Assembly: GCF_019991125.1 (NCBI RefSeq)
Contig: NZ_JAGENB010000006.1
Span: 186,001 to 250,000 of the forward strand
Source: Phyllobacterium calauticae
Lineage (GTDB): Bacteria > Pseudomonadota > Alphaproteobacteria > Rhizobiales > Rhizobiaceae
DNA: 64,000 nucleotides
Direction: 5' to 3'
Below, one piece after another: positions 37,544 through 45,042 of the stretch. Within the stretch, counting starts at the first letter, position 1. Each line of letters starts with the position of its first letter. The notes beneath the pieces were generated by a model that saw only the letters and a list, made by a program, of their open reading frames with translations, was not told the origin of the DNA and searched no databases. The translations under genes and the position numbers were made by a program.

Positions 37544-38368
37544 TCAGTCGAAATTGGTGATGAGCTGGTCCATGGCGCGCGACGGTTCGGCGCAGCCGGT
37601 TTCGCCAACGACCCGGGCGGGAACCCCGGCGACGGTGACATTGTGCGGCACGGGCTTGAGCACCACGGAACCGGAGGCAACTTTCGAGCAATGGCCGATT
37701 TCGATATTGCCAAGGATGCTGGCCCCGGCGCCGATCAGCACGCCGTGGCGAATTTTTGGATGACGGTCGCCGGTTTCCTTGCCGGTACCGCCGAGCGTGA
37801 CGCCCTGCAGGATCGAGACATTGTCCTCGATGACGGCGGTCATGCCGACGACGATGCCTGTGGCATGGTCGAAGAACACGCCCTGCCCCATCGGCACGGC
37901 GGGATGGATATCGGTCTGGAAGACGGAGGATGAGCGGCTCTGCAGATAGAGGGCAAAGTCCTTGCGGCCCTCGTTCCACAGCCAGTTGGCCAGCCGGTGC
38001 GTCTGGATCGCCTGGAACCCCTTGAAATAAAGGATCGGCTCGATGAACCGCGTGCAGGCGGGATCGCGGTCATAGACGGCCTGGATGTCGACGCGCAGAA
38101 TCTGCGACCAGGACGGCGTGGCGTCCATCATCGCGGTAAAGGTCTGGCGCAGCAGCTCCGACTCGACATCCGGATGATCGAGCCGCTGTGAAATGCGGTG
38201 AATGACCGCCTGCTCCAGCGACTGGTGGTTGAGAATCGTGGTGTACAGGAACGTCGCCAGCAGCGGCTCCTGGCGGATGGTTTCCTCGGCTTCGGCACGG
38301 ATGGACAGCCAGATCGGATCCATCTGCTTGACCGATCCGGTCATTTTCATCGGGTTGCTTGCGGACAT
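37544..38368 (-). CDS. cysE: Serine O-acetyltransferase
   Basis: First step of cysteine synthesis: L-Ser + acetyl-CoA to O-acetyl-Ser. 274 residues. N-terminal helical domain (IWLSIRAEAEETIRQEPLLATFLYTTILN), then left-handed beta-helix with the catalytic region DIHPAVPMGQGVFFDHATGIVVG and hexapeptide run LGGTGKETGDRHPKIRHGVLIGAGA. The C-terminus extends to PSRAMDQLITNFD, where CysK normally docks. A hairpin follows the stop, then the DUF3126 gene. Confidence 0.95.
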   Translation of the reverse strand: MSASNPMKMTGSVKQMDPIWLSIRAEAEETIRQEPLLATFLYTTILNHQSLEQAVIHRISQRLDHPDVESELLRQTFTAMMDATPSWSQILRVDIQAVYDRDPACTRFIEPILYFKGFQAIQTHRLANWLWNEGRKDFALYLQSRSSSVFQTDIHPAVPMGQGVFFDHATGIVVGMTAVIEDNVSILQGVTLGGTGKETGDRHPKIRHGVLIGAGASILGNIEIGHCSKVASGSVVLKPVPHNVTVAGVPARVVGETGCAEPSRAMDQLITNFD

Positions 38369-38486
38369 GTCCTACTCCAGGCAATCAGCCAATAGTCTTG
38401 CGTTGCCACCAGCATACGGCAAAAGTGTTTTGTTGACACCCCAAATTCACCGGGCTGAAACAGTGTCGCGGTTTATACGCGCACCG

Positions 38487-39242
38487 TCAGAGCGGATGGG
38501 CTTTCAGGAACCGGATCACCGCTTCCTTGAACACCTTGTCGCCGACGGCCAGCATGTGATCGCGGTTGGGGATGTCGATGGCTTCGCCCTGCGGCATCAG
38601 CGCCGCCAGCCGGTGCGGGCTGCCGCCGATGTCGTCCTTGGTTCCCACCGCGACCAGTGCGGGCTGGGTGATGCGCGCCATATTGGCTTCGCTGATTTCC
38701 TCCTTGGAGGTGATCACGCAGGCGGCCAGGGCGATCTTGTCGCTTCTGGTCTTGTCGGCGAACATGCGGAACATTTTTCCGCGCGGATGCGTCACCGTTT
38801 CGGCGTCTTCGGCCAGCAGCGCCTCGGCGATGGGATTCCAGTCGCCGGCGCCTTCCACCATGCCGATGCCAAGCCCGCCGAAAATGACATCATGCACCAG
38901 TTCGGGATGTTCCAGAGCGAGGAAAGCGGTGATGCGCGCGCCCATGGAATAGCCCATCACATGGGCTTTCGCGATGCCGAGATGCCTGAGCAGGGCCGCG
39001 GCATCCCCGGCCATCAGGGTCGGCGTATACAGCGATTTTTCATGCGGCTTGTCCGACTGGCCATGGCCGCGATTGTCGATGGCAATGGTCCGGTAACCGG
39101 CGGCGGTCAGGGCCGGCACCCAGCCGGGCTGCACCCAATTGTAGAAGTGCGACGAGGCAAAGCCATGGATCAGCAGGACCGGTTCGCCCGCGCCCTCATC
39201 GAGATAGGCGAGCTTCAATCCATCATTCTCAAAAAACTGCAT
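38487..39242 (-). CDS. Alpha/beta hydrolase
   Basis: 251 residues. Nucleophile elbow GYSMGAR (GxSxG), oxyanion HGFASSHFYNW, later Asp (GTKDDIGGSP) and His (NRDHMLAVGD). Probably cytoplasmic esterase or hydrolase of the 3-oxoadipate enol-lactonase/epoxide hydrolase-like clan; substrate unknown. Eight bases after the DUF192 stop, last gene of the cold-shock/DUF192/hydrolase operon. Confidence 0.9.
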   Translation of the reverse strand: MQFFENDGLKLAYLDEGAGEPVLLIHGFASSHFYNWVQPGWVPALTAAGYRTIAIDNRGHGQSDKPHEKSLYTPTLMAGDAAALLRHLGIAKAHVMGYSMGARITAFLALEHPELVHDVIFGGLGIGMVEGAGDWNPIAEALLAEDAETVTHPRGKMFRMFADKTRSDKIALAACVITSKEEISEANMARITQPALVAVGTKDDIGGSPHRLAALMPQGEAIDIPNRDHMLAVGDKVFKEAVIRFLKAHPL

Positions 39243-39250
39243 ATCCGAAC

Positions 39251-39763
39251 CTATTTTTTGGTGCAGGCGCCGCAGACCGCAGCAATGGCGGGGTGGCGGA
39301 CCTTGTCGCCGACCGCAACGCCCAGCCGCCGGGCCGTGCCCGCCTTGACTTCGATGACGAACCGCGCGGGACCGCCGGAGGAAATCGTCGTCCGGGAAAA
39401 CGGCACCGCATTGGCGCGAATCGCCGATACACGGCCGTTTTCATCGAGGAAAATCATGTCGAGCGCCGAAGGGGTATTCTCCATCCACATGGTGACGAGA
39501 CGGCTGTCCTCGAACACGAACAGCATGGCGCTGTTGTCTCTGAGGTCGGTGCGGAACATCAATCCCCGCTCGCGCTCCTCGTCGGTATCGGCCACTTCGA
39601 CCTGGAAGGGAACATCGCCCCTGGCGGTATTGATCACCAGCGGCGCCGCATCGATGGGCAGATGCATCGGCTGCTGATCGGCGGCGGGCACGGCCGATGT
39701 GGCAAGGACCAGCGCAAAAAGGCCGATCAGCAAAGATCGGCACAATCGGAACAGCCTGTTCAT
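39251..39763 (-). CDS. DUF192 family exported protein
   Basis: 170 residues. Signal peptide (LLIGLFALVLATSAVPAADQ), then the DUF192 core: VEVADTDEERERGLMFRTDL, AMLFVFEDSRLVTMWMENT, LDMIFLDENGRV. The family's function is poorly known. Starts eight bases after the stop of the cold-shock gene, the common Hyphomicrobiales arrangement. Confidence 0.92.
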   Translation of the reverse strand: MNRLFRLCRSLLIGLFALVLATSAVPAADQQPMHLPIDAAPLVINTARGDVPFQVEVADTDEERERGLMFRTDLRDNSAMLFVFEDSRLVTMWMENTPSALDMIFLDENGRVSAIRANAVPFSRTTISSGGPARFVIEVKAGTARRLGVAVGDKVRHPAIAAVCGACTKK

Positions 39764-39771
39764 GGGATGTC

Positions 39772-40353
39772 TTAGTGGGATGCCGGCAACTGCGTGCCGA
39801 TATCCGGGTGAATTTCCGAAGCCATCAGGCCCTTGTCACCATTGCCGAAGCGGACCAGCACCACCTGCCCCGGACGCAGTTCGGTCAGGCCGAAGCGGCG
39901 CAGGGTTTCCATGTGGATAAAGATATCCTCGGTGCCTTCGCCGCGGGTGAGAAAGCCAAAGCCCTTGGTGCGGTTGAACCACTTGACCAGAACACGTTCG
40001 AGACCGCTCGACGGCGTGACGGTGACATGGGTGCGCACCGGCGGCAGTTCGGTCGGGTGAACGGCGGTGGAACTGTCCATAGAGAGCACGCGGAAGCACT
40101 GCATACCGCGCTCGCCCTGCTTGACTTCGCACACGACACGCGCGCCTTCGAGCGCGGTCTGGAAGCCGTCGCGGCGCAGGCAGGTCACATGCAGGAGTAT
40201 ATCAGGCAGATCAGCATTGTCGGGGATCACAAAGCCATATCCCTTGGCGACATCGAACCATTTGATAGCGCCCGAAACCTCGATGAGGTCGAGGCCATCG
40301 GCTAATTGTTCATCATCGGGGGAATGCCGGGCTGATACTGGTCTGTCTGACAT
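39772..40353 (-). CDS. Cold-shock protein with two CSD domains
   Basis: 193 residues from ATG with an unusually strong GGAGAGGAGGGG site 8 bases upstream. Two cold-shock domains: residues about 27-95 (IKWFDVAKGYGFVIPDNADLP, DILLHVTCLRRDGF) and about 120-185 (VKWFNRTKGFGFLTRGEGTE, DIFIHMETLRRFGL). RNP1-like KGYGFV / KGFGFL and RNP2-like DILLHV / DIFIHM are both present. Single-stranded nucleic acid binding, RNA chaperone-like. Double-CSD proteins are usual in alphaproteobacteria. Confidence 0.93.
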   Translation of the reverse strand: MSDRPVSARHSPDDEQLADGLDLIEVSGAIKWFDVAKGYGFVIPDNADLPDILLHVTCLRRDGFQTALEGARVVCEVKQGERGMQCFRVLSMDSSTAVHPTELPPVRTHVTVTPSSGLERVLVKWFNRTKGFGFLTRGEGTEDIFIHMETLRRFGLTELRPGQVVLVRFGNGDKGLMASEIHPDIGTQLPASH

Positions 40354-40581
40354 GAAGCGAGCCCCTCCTCTCCTGAAAGCAACCACTGATTCTCTGGAGT
40401 CAGAATAACACCTGTCCAATGGATGAGGGCAAGTATCATCTGGCTGTTTTTGTTGAAAAACAGGTGCAAATCTTGTGATGAACGGTTCAACCACCCGTTG
40501 CAAGCCTGTCAATTTGTGGCGTCATGAAAATAATGTTACCAAAAAGATGTAGGCGCCTAGCCCGGCGATCGCATGATCACC

Positions 40582-40632
40582 CCGGGGCAATGACACGATT
40601 GCCCGGGGCAATTGCACGATTGCCCGGGGCAG
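40582..40632. repeat. 21-bp tandem repeat upstream of gloA
   Basis: CCGGGGCAATGACACGATTGC, then the same 21-mer with TG for GA at positions 11-12, then a partial third unit (CCGGGGCAG). Each unit also forms a GATTGCCCGGGGCAAT-type palindrome across the unit junction. It lies 54-104 bases before the gloA start. Confidence 0.88.
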
Positions 40633-40685
40633 CCGTCCGGTTGCTGCCGCCTTTCATACACTGACGCACACATCAAGGGAAAACG

Positions 40686-41126
40686 ATGCGCTATCTTCAC
40701 ACAATGGTCCGTGTCCGCGATATCGATGAATCGCTGGATTTCTACTGCAACAAATTCGGCCTTGAGGAAATTCGGCGTACGGAAAACGAAAAAGGCCGTT
40801 TCACGCTGATTTTCCTGGCCGCTCCCGACGACAAGGGCCGCGCCGTGGCCGAACGGGCGCCGGAACTGGAACTGACCTACAACTGGGACCCGGAAACCTA
40901 TACGGGCGGGCGCAATTTCGGCCACCTCGCCTATGTCGTCGACAACATCTACGCCACCTGCCAGAAGTTGCAGGACAGCGGCGTCATCATCAACCGCCCG
41001 CCCCGCGACGGCAACATGGCCTTCGTCCGCTCGCCCGACGGCATTTCCATCGAAATCCTGCAGAAAGGCGCACCGCTGCCGCCGCAGGAACCCTGGCTGT
41101 CGATGCAAAACACCGGCAGCTGGTAA
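40686..41126 (+). CDS. gloA: Lactoylglutathione lyase (glyoxalase I)
   Basis: Isomerises the methylglyoxal-glutathione hemithioacetal to S-lactoylglutathione. 146 residues, two betaalphabetabetabeta modules. Metal ligands: His in [11 protein letters not shown], Glu in ELELTYNWD, His in [10 protein letters not shown], Glu in [16 protein letters not shown] precedes the ATG. Tandem repeats upstream may be regulatory, and a strong terminator follows. Confidence 0.95.
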   Translation: MRYLHTMVRVRDIDESLDFYCNKFGLEEIRRTENEKGRFTLIFLAAPDDKGRAVAERAPELELTYNWDPETYTGGRNFGHLAYVVDNIYATCQKLQDSGVIINRPPRDGNMAFVRSPDGISIEILQKGAPLPPQEPWLSMQNTGSW

Positions 41127-41141
41127 ATTTTTTGCCGATGT

Positions 41142-41172
41142 CGTCGCCGCCGCCTGAGAGGCGGCGGCGACG
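41142..41172 (+). terminator. Terminator hairpin after gloA
   Basis: Perfect 13-bp GC-rich stem (CGTCGCCGCCGCC / GGCGGCGGCGACG) with a 5-nt loop, 15 bases after the gloA stop. The tail is GATGATTGTTTG, only partly T-rich. Confidence 0.7.
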
Positions 41173-41191
41173 GATGATTGTTTGATGCAAG

Positions 41192-41336
41192 GTGCGTGGT
41201 TCGACAAGCTCACCATGAGGAAGGTTGGCTGCAAAGTTAGCCGAAATGATAGCTGCCAAGCCGATCGGAAATGTTGCAGAATAGAGTTTCTTGCAATCCT
41301 CGTCGTCCCTTATGGTGAGCTTGTCGAACCACGCAC
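41192..41336. repeat. Intergenic palindromic repeat, copy 6 (long form)
   Basis: Left arm GTGCGTGGTTCGACAAGCTC..CATGAGGA, right arm TCCCTTATGG..GTCGAACCACGCAC, spacer about 87 nt carrying a GCCGATCGGAAATGTTGCAG segment shared with copies 7 and 8. Ends 40 bp before the orphan brnA. Confidence 0.92.
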
Positions 41337-41376
41337 CGTACGCCTTGCAAATGGCGACCTGAGGGAAAGGGAGCCT

Positions 41377-41700
41377 ATGATGAACAGCAAATTCAAAAAC
41401 CAGCTCCCCATTAGCGATGAGGAAGAAGCCCGAATACAGCGGGGAATTGCCGAAGATCCGGACAACCCTGAACTGACCGACGAGGAAATGCAGCAGATGC
41501 GGCCGTTCAGGGAGGTGTTTCCCGAACTCGCCCGCGAAATCGACAAGGAGATCGCCGCGCGTGGCCGCCCGCCTCTGGCCGTGACCAAGACGCCGGTCAC
41601 ACTGCGGCTCGACCCTGATGTCCTGGCAAAATTCAAGGCCACGGGCAAAGGCTGGCAGAGCCGTATCAACGACGCCCTCAAACAGGCCAAGGTGAAATAA
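41377..41700 (+). CDS. brnA: BrnA-family antitoxin (orphan)
   Basis: 107 residues. The C-terminal part matches the BrnA ribbon-helix-helix DNA-binding domain: RGRPPLAVTKTPVTLRLDPD, VLAKFKATGKGWQSRINDAL. The N-terminal half (ISDEEEARIQRGIAEDPDNP, ELTDEEMQQMRPFREVFPEL) fits the toxin-neutralising region. GGGAG precedes tandem ATGs. The expected brnT toxin gene normally lies immediately upstream; instead there is the palindromic repeat, so this antitoxin is alone. Confidence 0.85.
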   Translation: MMNSKFKNQLPISDEEEARIQRGIAEDPDNPELTDEEMQQMRPFREVFPELAREIDKEIAARGRPPLAVTKTPVTLRLDPDVLAKFKATGKGWQSRINDALKQAKVK

Positions 41701-41723
41701 TCATCCGTCCGCTGCGGACGGCT

Positions 41724-41927
41724 TCAAACCGGCTCCTGGCGTGCAGCGTCCAGCACAGCATTGATTGCGGCAATCCGCTCGTCGGCAATATCGCAGATGC
41801 ACTGGATTGCGCATTGCTGCCGCTCATCGTGGATATCGGACGCGGCCATGCACAGCACTTCGACAAGGTTCTTGAGTTCAATCAGCAGATTGCTGGCATC
41901 CACCAGCTGGGTTGATCGATTGCTCAT
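41724..41927 (-). CDS. Small hypothetical protein
   Basis: 67 residues, two predicted helices (NLLIELKNLVEVLCMAASDI, QCAIQCICDIADERIAAINAVL), three cysteines. The helix-rich, Ala/Ile/Leu-rich pattern resembles short phage-like or regulatory-locus hypotheticals of Hyphomicrobiales. It shares a 124-bp AT-rich gap divergently with the XRE array. Start ATG at 41927; only a weak ribosome site. Confidence 0.55.
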   Translation of the reverse strand: MSNRSTQLVDASNLLIELKNLVEVLCMAASDIHDERQQCAIQCICDIADERIAAINAVLDAARQEPV

Positions 41928-42051
41928 GAGGGAATCTCGCTATCATATAAATTCAAAAATTGTTATTTTATCAATCATGCTTAAATTATTATCAATTATT
42001 CATCACGTCAAGCTCGCTTGTTAAAAAATCAATTACAGAATACAAAAAACC

Positions 42052-42291
42052 ATGATTACTCCTGAGCAAATACGCGGCGCACGGGCGATGCTAGGGCTGA
42101 CCCAGGCGGAGCTCGCAACGCTGGCTGGCCTGTCGACAACCGGCCTCAACAATATCGAGCGCGGTCTGGCCGACCCCAAGGCGTCCACCTTGCGGGCTAT
42201 TCAAGCGGCGCTTGAAGCCAAGTCCGTGATCTTTCTGGGCGATGGGCAAAACATCGATGGCGGGCCGGGTATCCGGCTACGGCGGGAATAA
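42052..42291 (+). CDS. XRE-family single-domain HTH protein, array member 1
   Basis: 79 residues, all HTH: TPEQIRGARAMLGLTQAELA, STTGLNNIERGLADPKASTL, then LEAKSVIFLGDG and the C-terminal signature GGPGIRLRRE. The family (a short Cro/C1 HTH followed by V-x-F and GGPGVRLR) is widespread in Hyphomicrobiales. First of four adjacent paralogues. AT-rich promoter region upstream. Confidence 0.87.
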   Translation: MITPEQIRGARAMLGLTQAELATLAGLSTTGLNNIERGLADPKASTLRAIQAALEAKSVIFLGDGQNIDGGPGIRLRRE

Positions 42292-42371
42292 GTTCCCTCA
42301 TACCATCGTCTATATTGCTGCCAGCCCGGGGCTATGGAACAATCACAAGCAGACCAGATCGGGAGCGTGCA

Positions 42372-42608
42372 TTGCTGACGACGGGAAACCAGCTTCGCGC
42401 GGCACGCGCGCTTGTGGATATGGACCAAACTACCCTCGCAATGCGCGCGGGTCTCAATGTCAATACGATCAGCGCCATGGAGAAGCGGGGGCCTTCCGTG
42501 CTGACGAGCGGCCTCGACAAGATAAGGGCTGTGATACGCGTGCTTGAGGACGCGGGTGTGGAATTTCTCAATCATGGCCGGCCGGGCGTGCGGCTCCGGA
42601 AGGACTGA
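42372..42608 (+). CDS. XRE-family single-domain HTH protein, array member 2
   Basis: 78 residues from a TTG start with GGGAG seven bases upstream; an ATG at 42315 is the alternative. [35 protein letters not shown], then [21 protein letters not shown]. Recognition helix residues differ strongly from member 1, so target specificity probably differs. Confidence 0.8.
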   Translation: MLTTGNQLRAARALVDMDQTTLAMRAGLNVNTISAMEKRGPSVLTSGLDKIRAVIRVLEDAGVEFLNHGRPGVRLRKD

Positions 42609-42621
42609 GGGTGAGCACCTC

Positions 42622-42864
42622 GTGGAGAAAAAGCCTTTAACCGCCGATCAATGCAGGGCCGCACGCGCGCTCACCAACATGTCCCAGGAGGATCTGGCCA
42701 AGGCTGCGCGGGTGGGCCTGTCCACCGTCCGCAATTTCGAAACCGGCAGGTCAACGCCGGTGACCAACAATCTGCAAGCCATCATACAGGTGCTTGAGGC
42801 ACGGGTTTCCTTCCTCGCCGATGGCCAGACCGTCGATGGCGGGCCGGGTGTCAGGCTGAAATAG
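42622..42864 (+). CDS. XRE-family single-domain HTH protein, array member 3
   Basis: 80 residues from a GTG start (GAGGGTGAG upstream). [43 protein letters not shown], then [23 protein letters not shown]. Closest to the common single-gene form of the family. Thirteen bases after member 2. Confidence 0.83.
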   Translation: MEKKPLTADQCRAARALTNMSQEDLAKAARVGLSTVRNFETGRSTPVTNNLQAIIQVLEARVSFLADGQTVDGGPGVRLK

Positions 42865-42865
42865 A

Positions 42866-43105
42866 GTGACAATCTCCCCCGCACAGTGCCGTGCTGCACG
42901 CGCCCTGATTGGCTGGTCGCAATCCAAGCTTGCGGACGTGGCAAAGGTTGCGCCGGCGACCATTGCAACCTTCGAAACCGGCAAACGCGTCCCCTACGAC
43001 CGGACGCTTGACGATCTCAAGGACGCCTTGACGGCGGCCGGAGTGGTCTTTCTCGACAAGGGCGCCGAGCGCGCCGGCGGCGCCGGTGTCCGGCTGGCGG
43101 ATTAG
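42866..43105 (+). CDS. XRE-family single-domain HTH protein, array member 4
   Basis: 79 residues from a GTG one base after the stop of member 3, so translation is probably coupled. [43 protein letters not shown], then LTAAGVVFLDKGAERAGGAGVRLAD. The C-terminal signature has drifted (GGAGVRL). Confidence 0.8.
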   Translation: MTISPAQCRAARALIGWSQSKLADVAKVAPATIATFETGKRVPYDRTLDDLKDALTAAGVVFLDKGAERAGGAGVRLAD

Positions 43106-43133
43106 CGCAATTCACTTCCGCACCTAAAACAGT

Positions 43134-43179
43134 TTGCCAAATGGAAAACTTTTACTTATAGTTCTCCATATGGAAAACT
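43134..43179 (+). promoter_or_regulatory. Promoter/operator of the ArsR-SRPBCC pair; probably leaderless transcript
   Basis: -35 TTGCCA (43134-43139), 17-nt spacer, -10 TATAGT (43157-43162). The predicted start point falls at or next to the ATG at 43170. Overlapping the promoter are ATGGAAAACT (43141-43150), its near-complement AGTTCTCCAT (43160-43169) and a repeat of ATGGAAAACT at 43170-43179 that includes the start codon. These three arms look like an ArsR operator. Confidence 0.6.
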
Positions 43180-43520
43180 ATCAGATATCGCTGGATGCCG
43201 CCTTTCACGCCCTTGCCGACCCCACCCGCCGGGCCGTGGTCAGCCGCCTGACCCGGGGCCCCGCCCCGGTCAAGGAACTGGCGGAACCCTTTGCCATGGG
43301 ATTGCCGTCCTTCATGAAGCACCTGCGGGTGCTTGAGGCCGACGGGCTGATCCATTCCAGAAAGATCGGCCGCGTGCGCACCTGCTGGGTGGATACCGAA
43401 AGGCTCGCGGCCGCCGAAACCTGGCTCGCCGCGCAGCGAGCCCTCTGGCAGGGCCGGGCGGACCGGCTGGCCGATTATGTTGAAAACCAGATGCACGGGA
43501 GTGTTGAAGATGCCGGTTGA
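43170..43520 (+). CDS. ArsR-family winged-helix regulator
   Basis: 116 residues. Winged HTH: AFHALADPTRRAVVSRLTRG, PVKELAEPFAMGLPSFMKHLRVLEADGLI, HSRKIGRVRTCWVD. No metal-binding cysteine motif of the ArsR/SmtB type; this is the subgroup normally paired with SRPBCC/AHSA1 proteins. No ribosome site precedes the ATG. The end overlaps the SRPBCC gene by 11 bases. Confidence 0.9.
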   Translation: MENYQISLDAAFHALADPTRRAVVSRLTRGPAPVKELAEPFAMGLPSFMKHLRVLEADGLIHSRKIGRVRTCWVDTERLAAAETWLAAQRALWQGRADRLADYVENQMHGSVEDAG

Positions 43521-43980
43521 CCCATCCGAACTGACCATTGCGCGTTTCATCAAGGCGCCGCCCGCCCTCGTCTGGAAGGCCTGGAGCACACCGGAGCATC
43601 TGGCGAAATGGTGGATCCCCGCGCCCATCGAATGCAAGGTGGTCAAGCTTGACCTTCACCCCGGCGGCGCGTTCGAGACGCGCATGCGCGAGGACGGCGG
43701 CGATTTCCAGCCGCATGTCGACGGCTGTTTCCTGGAGATCGTGCCGGAAGCGAAACTGGTGTTCACCACCGTCATGACCGGCGGCTGGAAACCGGCCGAA
43801 CCCTGGCTGGCCCTGACCGCAATCATCACCTTCGAGGCCGAGGGCAGCGGCACCCGCTACGCCTCGCGCGTCCTGCACAAGGACGCCGCCGACGCCCGCA
43901 AGCATGAAGAAATGGGATTTGACCAGGGCTGGGGCACCGCCATCGACCAGCTGGCAGCCGTCGTCCAGCAACTGGCTTGA
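43510..43980 (+). CDS. SRPBCC (AHSA1-like) domain protein
   Basis: 156 residues forming one START/Bet v1-like barrel: IARFIKAPPALVWKAWSTPE, HLAKWWIPAPIECKVVKLDL, GFDQGWGTAIDQLAAVV. Hydrophobic-ligand binding fold of unknown ligand. GGGAG precedes the ATG inside the arsR 3' end, so translation is coupled. ArsR-SRPBCC pairs are common bacterial regulatory units. Confidence 0.9.
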   Translation: MPVDPSELTIARFIKAPPALVWKAWSTPEHLAKWWIPAPIECKVVKLDLHPGGAFETRMREDGGDFQPHVDGCFLEIVPEAKLVFTTVMTGGWKPAEPWLALTAIITFEAEGSGTRYASRVLHKDAADARKHEEMGFDQGWGTAIDQLAAVVQQLA

Positions 43981-43982
43981 CC

Positions 43983-45041
43983 CTAATTGGCCGTCCCGGC
44001 CCTCGCCTTCAACTCCCCGGCATAGTCGAGCACCATTTTCCGCCGCTCGGGCGTGCCGGGATGGGTTTGCAGCATGCTGGTGGGGCTGTGGTCATCGAGC
44101 TTGTCCTCCACCAGCGCGAAGAAGCGGGCAATGGCGGCGGGGTCATAACCGGCCTTCTGCATCAGTTCGACGCTGTGCCGGTCGGCGGCGCTTTCGTCGG
44201 CGCGTGAATAGGACAAGGCCAGCAAACCACCGCCCTGCACCAGCACGTCATGGGTGCTGCCACCGATATCGCCGCCGATCAGCATGATCAGCCCGGCAAC
44301 CCCGGCGGCGCGGTAGAGCTGGCGCAGGCTGTGTTTCAGCTCCACATGGCCGATCTCGTGGGCAAGCACGCCGAGCAGCATGTCCGTGTCGCCATCCGCC
44401 AGCCTGACCAGCTGGTCGGTGATGACAACCGTCCCGTCCGGCAAGGCGAACGCATTGGGGCCGATGATGCCGCCATCGCGAAAATTCAGGTTGAAGCCGC
44501 CAGCGCCGAGGCTGGATTTGGCCGCGAGTTTGCCGAAGCCGTCATTCAGCTTGACCTTGTCGGCATCCGGCAAAGTGCTGGGCGAGAAAACCGTGGTGTC
44601 GAGCGTTTGCAGCGTCCCTTTCGACATGAGGGCGGGGACAACCGGCGGCGTGACCACAACGGCGACTTCGACCAGCGCGGGCACGGCAAAGCGGTAGATC
44701 GAGAAGGCGAAGACGAAGGTCAGGAGGACGAGCGCCACCAGCCGGGGATGGAACCGCTCCAGCCGGTGCACCCACCCGGCGCTGCGCCCCTTCTGCGCCG
44801 CCACCAGCGCATCGATGGCGTCATTGTCCATCGTCTCGAAACTGGTCCTGTCGGGATAGGTCAGGCGCCGCGGTATCGACCCGACACGGTCGCTGATGCC
44901 GATCTGATCGAAGGCGGCGGCGGACAGGACCGTTCCATCCACGGCAACGACCGATACGGCATCGTCGGCGAAAACCAGACTGGCTCCCCGGCCCGCGTTC
45001 GATCCTTCGCGGTACCAGAGGCCTGTCGTCAGTTTTCCCAT
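43983..45041 (-). CDS. M48-family zinc metalloprotease
   Basis: 352 residues from the ATG at 45041, one base after the DUF898 stop. The N-terminal 100 residues carry a small cytoplasmic domain (TSFETMDNDAIDALVA), then one membrane segment (LVALVLLTFVFAFSIYRFAV). The protease domain has LAHEIGHVELKHSL (HExxH), a downstream third ligand in YSRADESAADRHSVELM, and the C-terminal LQTHPGTPERRKMV. Predicted membrane-anchored quality-control protease. DUF898 plus M48 is a repeated two-gene pairing. Confidence 0.92.
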   Translation of the reverse strand: MGKLTTGLWYREGSNAGRGASLVFADDAVSVVAVDGTVLSAAAFDQIGISDRVGSIPRRLTYPDRTSFETMDNDAIDALVAAQKGRSAGWVHRLERFHPRLVALVLLTFVFAFSIYRFAVPALVEVAVVVTPPVVPALMSKGTLQTLDTTVFSPSTLPDADKVKLNDGFGKLAAKSSLGAGGFNLNFRDGGIIGPNAFALPDGTVVITDQLVRLADGDTDMLLGVLAHEIGHVELKHSLRQLYRAAGVAGLIMLIGGDIGGSTHDVLVQGGGLLALSYSRADESAADRHSVELMQKAGYDPAAIARFFALVEDKLDDHSPTSMLQTHPGTPERRKMVLDYAGELKARAGTAN

Positions 45042-45042
45042 G

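Noticed and set aside
41182-41376. N-terminal extension of the BrnA gene upstream of 41377
   Set aside because: Also repeat-derived (KLTMRKV.., YGELVEPRT); GGGAG before 41377 marks the real start.
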